Part shown: one piece after another, positions 21,045 through 31,495 of the stretch | How the letters are laid out: every line of letters begins with the position of its first letter | How positions within the stretch are numbered: position 1 is the stretch's first letter | From: Liopterus haemorrhoidalis | Lineage: Eukaryota; Arthropoda; Insecta; Coleoptera; Dytiscidae | DNA: 64,000 bases | Assembly: GCA_963971575.1 (NCBI GenBank) | Contig: OZ020611.1 | Location: forward strand, 19,442,092 to 19,506,091 | Direction: 5' to 3' | Notes under the pieces: model-generated | The model's database searches: none | Told to the model about the DNA's origin: nothing | The model's input: only the letters and a program-made list of their open reading frames with translations | Translations under genes and position numbers: made by a program

Positions 21045-21831
21045 TTAGTTTATACAAAAACTAAGAAAGAAACATTTTTTTTTTTGGAACAAACTGTTGT
21101 ATTGCTTTTCAAAATATTCGCCTTTAAGATTTATACACTTTTGCATGCGTTCAAACCAATTCTTGAAACATTTTTTCCACTCTGAAGTTGGTATCTCAAA
21201 AACATGGTTTTCGGCTTCAACAGTATCTTGAGGTGATGAAAATCGCTATCCACGCATTTTTTGTTTGACATTGGGGAACAAAAAAAAGTTGTTAGAGGTC
21301 AAATCAGGTGAATACGGGCAATGATACATTAATTTGGTGTTTTTCTCCTTCAAATAATCAATTGTTTGACATGCTGTGTGGGACATTTTCGGTTGTTTTT
21401 CCTGATTTTGTCGAAGACTTCTGGCAAACAAATTGTTGTATACCATTCAGTAGTAACTGTTCTCCGATCCTTTAAAGGAATGGTTGCGAAATGTCCAGTA
21501 CAACCGAAGAAATAAGCGATCATTTTTTTAATTGCTTCGTGAACCAACAACTTTTGTGGATTTCGGTTCATCTTGGAAGACCCATACAGTGGCACAGCAT
21601 CGACGTTTTTTTGAATCACAACCGATTTTGGTCGAACATCACGACATTCATCACATCACTGACGGACGCACGACCATGACGAAATTCTGCAAACCAATTG
21701 TAAACAGTCTTTTCTGATGGTGCTTCATTACCAAAAGTTGAACGAAGTGAATCTTTGCATTGTTGTTGAGTTAGGCCTTTACGAAAATCGTAAAAAATCA
21801 TCCAACGAAAACCTTCACGAGTAATATCCAT
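21045..21831 (-). pseudogene. DD34D mariner transposase relic
   Basis: Starts at the Met at 21831: MDITREGFRWMIFYDFRKGL, then a HTH region with SEKTVYNWFAEF. After a gap the C-terminal half continues with FFGCTGHFATIPLKDRRTV and EWYTTICLPEVFDKI, a piece with SHTACQTIDYL, then YSPDLTSNNFFLFPNVKQKM, and a tail with FKNWFERMQKC. Segments holding the first and second catalytic aspartates are deleted. The third is Asn in SNNFFLF. Several frameshifts and one in-frame stop are present. Ordinary mariners of this type are about 340-350 residues. Terminal inverted repeats could not be recognised, so the element is old or truncated. Confidence 0.8.
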
Positions 21832-21951
21832 TTTTTCACAAACTTGTTTTTTTTAAACGCTCACTGTGTATAACAGAGGGTGGGCATCAAATTACAGTAT
21901 TTAAAGTTTAATTTCAGTAGATTTATTGAAGTGTAATTTGTAGTTGAGCAG
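21832..21951. other. Intergenic
   Basis: No feature recognised. Confidence 0.4.
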
Positions 21952-22198
21952 GTGTTAAATACCGGGCACATAATATTATGTGGTACGTCTGAGTGTCGGT
22001 CATCTGAATTTACAATATTTGGATTCTGTTTGCAAACAAGTGCATTATGTTCATTGCCTCATGAAATAAAATTAGTTTTAGTTGGACAGGAGCAGCTAAA
22101 AGTTAAATATGCAACTTGCAAGTGCAAACATATTAGTGCAGTTTTGTTTTTCTACGACAAATGTAATGAACAAACTCGCATAGTATCAGTTCCTTTTT
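21952..22198 (+). pseudogene. Possible SWIM-zinc-finger fragment
   Basis: An 82-codon open frame ends with QLKVKYATCKCKHISAVLFF, which resembles the CxC...CKHI-A-LF part of SWIM fingers in multicopy arthropod proteins of mobile-element origin. The spacer between the first and second Cys pairs looks deleted. Nothing upstream or downstream extends it. A family call rests on one short motif, so confidence is low. Confidence 0.35.
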
Positions 22199-22299
22199 AA
22201 CTCAAAATATATTCACATGCCTTCGTCCTGTCCATAACCAAATCTTTTCCCAATCTGGACATAATATTAACTTTCCCTCCATTTTTCTTAAGAAAAAAA

Positions 22300-22402
22300 A
22301 AAAAAAAAAACTAAGATGCCTACCTTTGTCCTGTCTTGAATGACAGCCAAAAACACTACAATTTGTTCTAAATTTATAGTTTTTCACAACTTCTATCGAC
22401 AT
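22300..22402 (-). pseudogene. Possible THAP-domain N-terminal fragment
   Basis: Minus-strand frame from the Met at 22402 reads CSVFGCHSRQDKGRHLSF, similar to the opening C-x4-C of THAP DNA-binding domains, and then runs into a poly-Phe (T-run) stretch. The later Cys and His of a THAP finger are missing. Could be a chance match. Confidence 0.3.
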
Positions 22403-22441
22403 TCTAACAAAAATGCAACACTAGTACAAATACGTTATAAG

Positions 22442-23470
22442 TTAAAACAGTACTAAAGCGCCTAGTACAATATTTGACCAGCAGACTGCGTATTCGAGTG
22501 TGTCAGTTCTCAATACAAAAATTATTTCGATAGAAAAGTCTTGTTTGCCCCTGAGTATCACTTCTTCGTTGCGCCACTGGTGGTTGTCGCGTATATTAAC
22601 CTCAGAGCTAAAATAATGTCTTCTCGCTGTGGTGTAAGAACAAATTGATATAAGTTCAAAAAGTACTGTCCATTCTAATAGAGACAAAGAAATACATGTA
22701 ACAAGTATATTGCTGTAAGGAAAGCCAGATGTGCAGAAATGTCAAATAGATTTAAATTATGACTGTGTACTGCAGGCTATTTTATTTAACATGACAGCTA
22801 TTGTAGAAAACGAAAAACATTCATATTTGCAACATCAGCTATACGTACGGTAAGATAAATAATGTCAGGTTTATTATATAACGCAAACCAGTGGTCTATA
22901 ACATCTTTGAAAATATCAAAGAATAGACTTTTCTGTTCTTTGGAACTAGGTGGTTGACTTTCGGCCTCACACAGAAATTTTCCATCTTGCTGTGTTCTCA
23001 CATTTTTTTAGGTATCTTATCCACTATACCAGTGTATCACAAGGTGTATCAAGATAGAGGAAACACGATTTTTCTCGAAAAGACGATGTGTGAGCAAGTT
23101 GGGAAAAAAATTTGGTATATATTTGGATAAAGTTTTTGAAAAGAAACAACTTTTACATAAACATGTTTTTAATATCTGTTACGGTTACCTATAATGGCTT
23201 GCGAGTATTTTTATTTACAAGTGTTCAAAGTTGCTTTCCATTTTGAACACTTTCGCATCCTTACTAACTTTAGCTCGGAGCATAAAAAAGAATATTGCAC
23301 GTTCACGTCGTACCTACTTGAAAGTACTTGAAGTACCTCCAACGCGAACCGTTTTAATTAGTTTAAATTAGTTGTCAAAATAAGTATAATTTATTTTATT
23401 TATGTTTAAAAGCTATATTTTAAAGAATATAAATGTCATATATTTATGAATATATCTTGCAAAATTGAGC
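22442..23470. other. No supported gene
   Basis: GCGCCACTG near 22572 looks like a hAT-type end without a partner. A 67-codon minus frame (22798-23001) is not low-complexity but matches nothing I know. The rest is AT-rich. Confidence 0.4.
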
Positions 23471-23472
23471 GT

Positions 23473-23735
23473 TTTTACCGACCGCCAACATATATAAGGG
23501 AGGTATTGTGATCATACCGATTTTAACATTTCGAGATTTCGATGGATCTCCACGAATTGAGGTCCCTACATAACGTTTTGACTATTTTTAGCATGGTGTC
23601 TGTCGGTCTGTCTGTCCGTCCGTCCGTCCGTCCGTCCGTCCGTCCGTCTGTCTGTCTGTTTGTGTACACGTGCATAGCAAATTCGGCTAAAAGGATTTTT
23701 ATGAAACTTCACATTTAAGCTTCTGCCATCAATAA
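23473..23735 (+). repeat. R1-family repeat, partial copy
   Basis: TTTTTACCGACCGCCAACAT through the (TCCG)n/(TCTG)n array (about 23600-23660) to TTAAGCTTCTGCCATCAATA, where it is truncated. The inner half of R1 is absent. Confidence 0.8.
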
Positions 23736-23946
23736 TTTAAGCGATGTGAGTAAGTTCAAAGTGACATAAATGGGCTGTATAATTATTGACTGAATAATGA
23801 ACTATCGTTAAATATTGAAAAATGGTATTCAATGTCTTTCAGCCGACTTTGTCTTAGAATGAGAATTCTGAGATGCCATATAGCTTATGTTTGAATCTTG
23901 GTTTTGTTCTGTTATCCTACTAATAATTTTGTGAAAATATATCTAG

Positions 23947-24290
23947 CTATTTTTGCATAAATCTAGCAGAGTCAGAATTTATATGGACAGGGAAAATCTC
24001 TATGATAATTATAGTGATAAAATGTTTCGTTTTTCTAAACAAGGAGTTAACTTTATACACCACATTGTTGAAACTGAAATTAATCATGTGACATATAAAG
24101 GGCGGCCCATAGATTCAAAATTATAATTACTATCCGTATTAAGATATTTCGGTAGGGGACATTTCAAGATGATACTACTGATCTTCATGGATTTAGTCAA
24201 CCTACTATGTCACGTATACATAAGGTTTCAGTTGCGTTGGCTCAAAATGCATGCTTTTATAAAATTTTCATTAATATTTTGGATTACTGC
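23947..24290 (+). pseudogene. PIF/Harbinger transposase fragment
   Basis: Plus-strand translation gives IYMDRENLYDNYSDKMFRFS, then FIHHIVETEINHV, then LLSVLRYFG, and after a one-base shift TFQDDTTDLHGFSQPTMSRI with HKVSVALAQ. This is the N-terminal region of HARBI1-type transposases, including the HTH that precedes the DDE domain (consensus ALRFFATGSFQ...HGVSQPTVSR). A TAA stop interrupts it just before LLSVLRYFG, and one frameshift follows. The DDE catalytic part is missing; tandem repeats start about 20 bp downstream. Confidence 0.75.
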
Positions 24291-24309
24291 CCATATAAAA
24301 CTTAATAAT

Positions 24310-25000
24310 AGGTTTATTAAAGCCCATTTTTTTTTTAGACTACACAATCTAGGTGGATTTTAAATATTCAAACCGCAGAGTTCTATTACTAACCATTTTA
24401 TAGTTAAGATTTATAAAAAATTTCAAAATTTTTGTATGTTTCAAAAGATGGTTACAAGTCAATTAGGACCTCCAGATTTTAAAAATTTCAACCGTAGTTC
24501 TTTATCGCATTTCGTTTTTGAGATATGTTTATGCGAAGATGAAAATTTCTATAAATCACGCCATATTAAAATTTGTCATAATTTTAAAATACACTAAACG
24601 AATTAAGCCTCAAATTTTTTATAGTCTAAATAAACTACGAGGAATCCAAAAATTCTAACCTCAGGTCATTTTCTCTAACCGTTATTTGAGTTGTAATTTT
24701 TATTAATTTACAATTTTCACAAATAATGTAAATTATGCCATTAAAAATATTTGTCATAATCTCAAAACGCATTAAACGATTAAAGCCCCAAATTATTTAC
24801 AGACTAAATAAACTACGGAGAATCCAAAAATTTTAACCGGAGATCGCTGTCTCAAACCGTTTTTGAATTGTGTTTTTTTTAATTCACAATTTTCACAAAT
24901 AATGTAAATTATTCCATTAAAAAAATGTCGTAATCTCAAAACGCGTTAAACGATTAAAGCCCCAAATTTTTTCTATGCTAAGTAAACTAGGGAGTTTTTT
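24310..25000. repeat. Diverged tandem repeat, about 140-180 bp units
   Basis: AAGCC(C/T)CAAATT recurs at about 24606, 24784 and 24959, with an older unit near 24318 and another near 24440. Each unit also carries AAATAAACTACG-GGAATCCAAA and ACCGTTTTTGA-like blocks. About five units, non-coding. Confidence 0.75.
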
Positions 25001-25014
25001 AGATGCTTATAACC

Positions 25015-25196
25015 CAGTGGTGCCCAAACTTTATCAGTTCCCGGTGCTTTTAATGTATCAGAATTTTTCCGCGGAGCACCAAGTAAAAACTGGTCTAACT
25101 AACGCAGTTGGAGGAATATTGTAATATTTTCGCGGCGCCCCTGTAACCAATCTGCGGCTCCTCAGGGCGCCGCGGCGCACAGTTTGGGAATCGCTG
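25015..25196. mobile_element. Short hAT-type MITE
   Basis: Left end CAGTGGTGCCCAAACT, right end complement of CAGCGATTCCCAAACT, 182 bp. These match the common CAGxGxTxCCCAAAC hAT terminus. Flanking 8-mers TTATAACC and CTATAAAA agree at only five positions, so the copy is old or the duplication has decayed. Confidence 0.65.
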
Positions 25197-25204
25197 CTAT
25201 AAAA

Positions 25205-26274
25205 GATGTAGCAGCGTTTTTCTACCCCTTTCAATTGACGGCACGCAATCAGTTTTTCTACTATTTCATGGTACTCCTAGTAGGTATATTTTTTTTTTCG
25301 ACGGAAGAAACAAATCACAAATGTGCAAAAAATAACTGAATAATTAAATTATAATAACAGTAAAATACAAGATGAAAACACAGTGAGGTAATCACCGATT
25401 TACAACCTCTGCTTTAACAAAACAAGTCAACAATATTAATTATTTCTTGTTAAAAAAATAAATAAATTAAAGATAAATTAACTCCGACAGCACGTGGGTG
25501 AAGAGGAAGAATTGAATGAAAAATACTCATTGTAAGAAATGATCAAATAAGTATATTGAAAGCGTAAAATTACCAGGACCATTAACAATACATTCTTGTG
25601 TTAATTCAATGTTTGAAAATATGGTACAATGGCAACGACTATACGGAAATAATATTGAATAGCAGGAATACACTGTACAGTTCAGCGGGGGTCGATTGAG
25701 AATAGAAAACACTTAAAAAAGGACATAAGGTACTCGATAGTTCTTTGATTTTTCCGCACCGTTGGTTCGATTGGATACTAATGCCTATAAGTGGCTTTAT
25801 TTTTGATCGTTAGTGGAGTTAAAAGGGAGTTAAGTTGAAGTTCAAATATGTAGGCTTTGAAGTGTTACATTTTGTAGAATGGGTTTGGAAGAGGAGAAGT
25901 TACATGCTGTACATTTGATTATATCATCAATAGTAACTTCAAAAGTTTAGAATGTTTATATATTTTTACACATATGCGGCAATTTTTTTTTTTTTCAGAA
26001 CTTTTTTACTTATTTTTGGTTGTGTTAGTTAAGTTTATTTAAGAAGTATAACAGACGGTCTGCAACAGTGTACATAATTTTATGATTTCGTAGGTAAAAT
26101 CTAGACAGTCTTATTCTTTCACTCAGTAGCGGTTCGTGACAATATTGAGTGGTAGGGCCAATCTCGAGCCAATCCCATCAGCCCCTCCTCATTTTACCTA
26201 TTTTACAAAGTAGATTCAGCTCAGCTTGCAGTACCCTCTACGATTGCTACTCCTTGCTAAGTACGACTTGCTAA
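25205..26274. other. Gene-free stretch
   Basis: AT-rich with no recognised coding or RNA feature. CAGTAGCGGTTCGTGAC near 26124 resembles a hAT-type end. Confidence 0.45.
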
Positions 26275-26948
26275 GTAAGACTTGCCCTCCCATAAAAAAA
26301 AATATTTAAAAAAAAAATGTAAATTTAAAAAAAAAAAAATAAATATTTAGATAAATCTTCAAAAATAATTGAAAATTTTTGTCCAAGGCTTGCTTTACTA
26401 GTTACGGATTAATTATTATGACCATGGAAACGTTACATATAAGTATGAAAAAATTGAGACTTGGAAAAATTTTAAATAATTTTACAAAATTTTTTCGAAA
26501 TTTTTCGTTTTATCAAAAAACGTCTCAAATAAAAGTTATTAGTTATTGCATTTATAGTAACTTTTGTTCAATAAATTTTTTCGAAATATTTTTCTGTTGC
26601 TAAATATTCGCAAAAATCTTAAAATCGACAGGAGTAAACTCCCATTTCTAGTCAACCGATTTTCATAAAAAACAATAGGTTCTTCCCATTTAATAGGAGA
26701 ATTTTTTAGTACCAGACCGAACTCTTTAAGTTAAACCGTTTTTGAGTTATCGTGTATACACACACACATACACAGACACACACACACACACACACACACA
26801 GACACACACACATACGGACGGCACTTCGAAACTAGGTTTTTTGGATTCCCTGGACCATGAAACGTGGTCATCCGTCAAAATCTCGACATCGAAAATTTTC
26901 GCGATTACAATACTTGCCCCTTATATATTAAGGTCGGGCAAGTAAAAA
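26275..26948. repeat. R3 repeat with an R1 segment inside (chimera)
   Basis: The outer parts (about 26275-26408 and 26662-26948) follow R3, including GTTATCGTGT-(CA)n and GGATTCCCTGGACCATGAAA. The middle (about 26410-26660) is the inner part of R1 in reverse orientation (ACCATGGAAACGTTACATAT through AGTCAACCGATTTT), replacing about 60 bp of R3. The right join falls in a CGATTTT/CGGATTT similarity. Confidence 0.7.
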
Positions 26949-27056
26949 CACCAACACAAAAATTTTAATATAGTCAAATTGAAAAGTCATTTAAAAATGA
27001 AACATGCATTAAGTACTTATCGCGGGTACTTTTGTACCTAAATATGGATACTTAAA
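26949..27056. other. Intergenic
   Basis: Nothing recognised. Confidence 0.4.
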
Positions 27057-27060
27057 TTAA

Positions 27061-27602
27061 CCTTCTCATGCGCAACTTTTTAGATTTTAGTTTTATCGTA
27101 TGAAAAAAATATAGTATAAGAAAATTGGTATAAATTAGGCAAAAGAACATACATTTTGAAAAAAGTACATTGAAATATTCTTTTTTTTTAATAAAAAAAG
27201 AATTGTTCACACATGTGGACAAAGTGCATAAGGATTAAAAAAAATCAATGACATTATATTGGAACAAAATTTATTTTACAAACTAATTACTGAAATATAA
27301 CACGGTTTACTTATTTTAGATGTGATATGACTCAAAACATTCAGGGCACAGATATATTTCGCATCTTTTGCAAATAAATCTCGTTCGCTTTGTACAACTC
27401 GAACTTTTACATCGTGCAGCATTTTTCAAACCATTTTTTTTTGGGAAATACGATATAGCTATTGCCATCTATGATCATTTATGGTAAACTTAAGTACACA
27501 AACGTGGACTGTGTTCACTTAGATACTCATTTCAAGTATAGATATTAGAATAATACTGAAAATTGTAAGTGTCCACGTACGTGTACGTGGCGTATGAGAG
27601 TG
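27061..27602 (-). mobile_element. piggyBac-type relic
   Basis: Flanked by TTAA at 27057-27060 and 27603-27606. Ends CCTTCTCATGCGCAAC and complement of CACTCTCATACGCCAC. On the minus strand (about 27325-27430) it encodes RCKSSSCTKRTRFICKRC then LCPECFESYH, matching the C-terminal cysteine-rich finger of piggyBac transposases. The DDD catalytic part is deleted. The subterminal CCACGTACGTGTACGTGG is palindromic. Confidence 0.75.
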
Positions 27603-27606
27603 TTAA

Positions 27607-27660
27607 GTATGAGCGTATGAGCGTATGAGCGTATGAGAGTGAGAGTGTTAACAGGAATTA
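27607..27660. repeat. Short GAGCGTAT tandem repeat
   Basis: Four near-perfect 8-bp units next to the piggyBac end. Confidence 0.8.
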
Positions 27661-27664
27661 ATCG

Positions 27665-27950
27665 TCCATGCCACTTAATCGTCATCAAAACAGTTCCACA
27701 CCATTACAGAACCATCACCATGTTTCACAGAAGGCACCAAACATTGGTGGGAACCAGAAACAAATTTAGACTCGGAACTCCATAGGACCGTCTTCCAGTC
27801 TTCCAGTGTTCAATTTTTATGTTCCTTGGCCTATTGCAACCTCTTCTGCTTATTCGTGACGAGGGTTTCCTTACAGCCACTCTGCCATGGAGGTATCTTT
27901 CTTGCAGTCTTCGTTTCACGGTTGATTAACGTTTTTACTCTCTCCAGATT
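27665..27950 (-). pseudogene. Tc1-type transposase fragment
   Basis: Minus-strand translation gives STVKRRLQERYLHGRVAVRK (the end of the second HTH and the linker), a W-rich HWKTGRRSYGVP segment, and in other frames SESKFV then VPSVKHGDGSVMVWNCF. These correspond to the first-Asp region (WSDESKF) and the KHGGGSVMVWGCF motif of Tc1 transposases. The first catalytic Asp reads Ser, and at least two frame changes occur. The N-terminus and the last two catalytic positions are missing. It ends about 60 bp before the Mos1-like element. Confidence 0.75.
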
Positions 27951-28013
27951 TAACTGCGCTGCTATTTATGGTGTTGGTCTCCTACGTCTTCATTAGAAGT
28001 GATTCGCAAACTA

Positions 28014-29303
28014 CCAGGTCTACAAGTATGAAATGCGGATTTTTTTCAAACTTGCCGCGCAAACCAGAGTGTATAGTTCAAAGATTCAACACATATGGCG
28101 TTTTGTTAAGTTATCATTAAGTGTCAAATGCGTATAGGTTATAATTTGAAAAGTGATCATATAGTTTTGTTTTACTATGTTAAAAATGTCAAATTTTGTG
28201 CCAAATAAAGAGCATTCGCGGACAGTACTACTGTTTTGTTTTCATTTGAAAAAAACTGCTGTTAAATCATACTGACTACTTCGAGAAGCTTATGGTGAAT
28301 ATGCTCCATCGCATATCCATCGATACGTGTGAACGATGGTTTCGGCGTTTCAAAAGTGGTGACTTTGATCTTACAGACAAAGAACATGGAAAACCTCCAA
28401 AAAAATATGAAGATACAAAATTGGAAACATTGCTACAGGAAGACGACAGTCAATCACAAAAACAACTAGCAGAGCAGTTAGGCGTTAGTCAACAAGCTGC
28501 AATCGCCTACGAGAGATGGGTAAGATCCAGAAAGTCGGCAGATGGGTTCCACATGCATTGAATGAGAGGCAGATGGAAAAACGCAAATCCACTTGTGAAA
28601 TTTTGCTTGCTCGATACAAAAGAAAGTCTTTTTTGCATCGTATCATTACTGGCGATAAAAAATGGATTTATTTTGAAAATCCCAAACGCAAAAAATCATG
28701 GGTGAACCCAGGCTCACCATCCACATCAACTGCAAGACCGAATCGCTTTGGCAAAAAGACAATGCTCTGTACTTGGTGGGACCAAAAGGGTGTGGTCTAT
28801 TATGAATTGTTAAAACCTGGTGAAACAGTTAATACCCAACGCTACCAACAACAACTGATTGAATTGAACCATTCGCTGCTCATAAAACGACCAGAATACG
28901 AAAGAAGACAGCACAAGGTAATCTTTCTTCGCGATAGCGCTCCATCACATAAGGCAAAAGCAGTTTGCAACACATTGGAGGCACTCAAGTGGGAACTGCT
29001 ACGCCATGCCGCTTACTCACCAGACTTGGCCCCTTAAGATTATCACTTGTTCGCAGCGATGGGTCACGCACTTGCCGAACAGCACTTTTGTTCATATGAA
29101 AATGTGAAAGAATGGCTAGATGAATGGTTTGCGGGGAAAGGGGAAGAGTTCTACTGGCGAGGTATTCACAAATTGCCTGAAAGATGGGAAAAATGTATAA
29201 CTTCTAATGGAGCATACTTTGAATAAATAAACTTTTACTGTTCTTTTGAGTTTAACGTATTTTATTAAAAAAAAAAATCCGCATTTCATACTTGTAGACC
29301 TGG
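28014..29303 (+). mobile_element. Mos1-like (mauritiana-type) mariner element
   Basis: Ends CCAGGTCTACAAGTATGAAA and its complement, with TA at 28012-28013 and 29304-29305. 1290 bp, close to the 1.29 kb of Mos1, whose termini are very similar. It carries a single, defective transposase gene. Confidence 0.92.
28186..29226 (+). pseudogene. Mos1-like mariner transposase, inactivated
   Basis: The start MSNFVPNKEHSRTVLLFCFH is the family's usual opening. Next come CERWFRRFKSGDFD, QKQLAEQLGVSQQA (second HTH) and GKIQKVGRWVPH, then the catalytic domain: IITGDKKW (first Asp kept, following Glu changed to Lys), a NRFGKKTMLCTWWDQKGVVY stretch, IFLRDSAPSHK (second Asp kept) and YSPDLAP, where a TAA stop replaces the Ser just before the third Asp of DYHLF. 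There is also a stop after KTAVKSY, a frameshift near 28300 and another near 28505. Total length equals an intact gene (about 346 codons), so the lesions are point mutations and small indels, not large deletions. Not functional. Confidence 0.9.
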
Positions 29304-29305
29304 TA

Positions 29306-30038
29306 CTCGTTGAAAATTCGCGTCATCAACGAAAATCTTCGGTGTAGTTCCATATGCGGCCTAACTAAAATAACTCCGCATGAATGATTCAAAAGCTAGT
29401 GATAGCAAGTTAGACCTAGTCTAATTAAAAACTAATAAAAATGCATTTACATTGTTATTTATAAAGAATAATTCGCGTTCCCTGCTTAATAGACGAATAA
29501 TTCAAAGGAAATAGTTGAATCATTCCGCATCTCTTATTAATTCAACCTTGGTCTCACATCCATACAGAATATTAAATAGTGTAATAGATTCAATTAGATG
29601 CCCGAATAATCTTATTTTGACTCATATGATTCATTAGTTGGAGAACACTTATTAAATTATACATATCCATTCTGAAAGACACTCATTTAATTTTAGTCAA
29701 TTTCCAATTCAGAAATTTCATTATGCTTGATGGATATACTATCTCAAATACGTTATCATATTTGAAAACTTGACACTTAACAGAGTAAGATGGAGGATTT
29801 GTTTGACATAGTATAAAGTGAACTCTACCAATACCACCTAAAAAGAGAAATAGTACCGTTATTAACGCCACATGTTCTTCAATAGTTTCCTTGGAGAGCT
29901 GTTCGTTGTTTAGGATTTCGAAGGTATAACCAACAAACCTTTATATGTAGAGCCGCCTCGAGCGAGTATTCAGGGTATGCACTCCGCACGGTTGGCTTAA
30001 TAAAAGGACGGCATTTGAAGTCGATTCTAGTAGAAACC
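29306..30038. other. Gene-free stretch
   Basis: Small inverted words around TCCGCAT-GAATGATTC (about 29355-29540) hint at an old MITE. No gene. Confidence 0.4.
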
Positions 30039-30040
30039 TA

Positions 30041-31349
30041 CTAAAGTCGGTTTACGATAACTATGAAATGACGTCACATTTGGTTAATTTAAGTACCAAT
30101 GTTATGATATGTTTTAATCAACATCAATCCATAACTCAGTACATTTATTTATTTAATGTTGGTACATTTTTTCAATGTTGCCGGTTTGAAATTAGATTGT
30201 TCAATCGTTATTTGTCAGGTTGACATTTAAGTGTTTAGAATTTAGTGATGTTAAATTTTATTTTTTTTAAATTTTATTGTAATAAAAATGACCAAAGCTC
30301 TTAGTAGCCGTGCTCAAAGGATGGTTTTGTCTCTTATTAATTATTTTGAAAGAGAGCGAGACAATGGTGGACCTTTAATGGATGTGAAATGCGTCAGAGA
30401 TGTGAGTAAATATAAAATTTAGTTTATATCTATGGTCTTTTCACTTGAATATATTTCTATAAATAATTAACTAATATAAAAAAGTTAATTAATAATTAAC
30501 TTTTTAGAGAGCAACTGCTGCTTTAGATGTCAGCATTACTAAAGTAAATAAAATCGCTGCAAAACAAGCGAGAGGTGAAACTGTCAGTAGCCTGAAAAAG
30601 AAACGAACACGTACTAAATCTATTGTAGAATTAGACAATTTTACAACAGTTGGGATACGTAATGTAATTTATGAGAGTAATTTTAGCGTACTAATGAAAT
30701 TTACACTTGCAGCTAGCGGCAATAAACTGTTCGACTGGAAATAATATTTGAATATTCTTTATTCGAAACAAAATTGTATCTAACATCTGAAATTCAAAAA
30801 TTTCTATTCGAATAATAAAAAATTTGATTCTTTATCATTGCTTTCCGAAATCATTTAGTGAGTTCAGGAAGCAAGCTCGGAGCGTTCGAGAAAAGGTCTA
30901 AACACGTTTATTCGAGCGGTCTGGAATTAAACAGTGTGACTCGGAACACTCCGCGTTTGCTTCCCGAAGCCGCTGTGTCAATGTGACACCAGGCGAAAAA
31001 TTAAAGTAAATTGTATAAAAAGTATTAAAAGAACACGACACATTTCTAAAAACAAATATTTCTGATGATTCTTATACACTGAAATTTATTTATTTATTTA
31101 TTTTTTTTTAATACTACATTACACACTTAATATAATATAAACCATAAATTTCGCGACAAATCGGTTAGAAAGAACTGCTGTGCATCATAAATTACATTAA
31201 TTCCTTTCCTCCATAGGAAATATAGGTTTCCAATATATTTTTAGAAGTTGTTCGATATAACCTAACTTTTTTTGACAGTTTACGAATTGGCAACAAGGTG
31301 AGTTTTTCAACTGTGATGTCATTTCATAGTTACGGTAAATGGACTTTAG
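30041..31349 (+). mobile_element. TIR element carrying a two-exon HTH gene
   Basis: Imperfect terminal repeats of about 35-40 bp: CTAAAGTCGGTTTACG, AACTATGAAATGACGTCACA on the left; complement of CTAAAGTCCATTTAC-GTAACTATGAAATGACATCACA on the right. TA flanks both ends (30039-30040, 31350-31351), consistent with an IS630/Tc1-type element. The downstream half is non-coding, so this is probably an internally deleted copy. Confidence 0.75.
30288..30744 (+). CDS. Two-exon HTH protein of the TIR element, truncated
   Basis: Exon 1 (30288-30401) encodes MTKALSSRAQRMVLSLINYF, then ERERDNGGPL and VKCVRD. The 106-bp intron runs GTGAGT (30402) to TTTTTAG (30507). Exon 2 (30508-30744) continues in phase with RATAALDVSITKVNKIAAKQ, SLKKKRTRTKSIVELDNFTT and VGIRNVIYESNF, then unrelated residues to TAA. 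The opening matches a multicopy insect family whose longer members (MPKALSSRSQ..., ...RDNGGPL..., ...LDNFQK-AIRRHIYE...) continue into a DDE_3 transposase domain. Here the catalytic part is absent after VIYESNF. About 116 residues. It could act only as a DNA-binding remnant. Splice sites are good matches, but use is not shown. Confidence 0.6.
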
Positions 31350-31351
31350 TA

Positions 31352-31495
31352 GACGGCGTTCTTATGAAAGTTTGCACATGGGCGATTTTTGAGTTCAATT
31401 CTTGAAGAGACCGCTCTTATGATTGTTTGCACACGGGCGGCACATACCGACGCCGCGGCCCTGCGTATGTGTCTGTCTGTCTTTATTAAAATTAT
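31352..31495. other. Intergenic
   Basis: GC-richer (CACGGGCGGCACATACCGAC) but nothing recognised. Confidence 0.3.
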
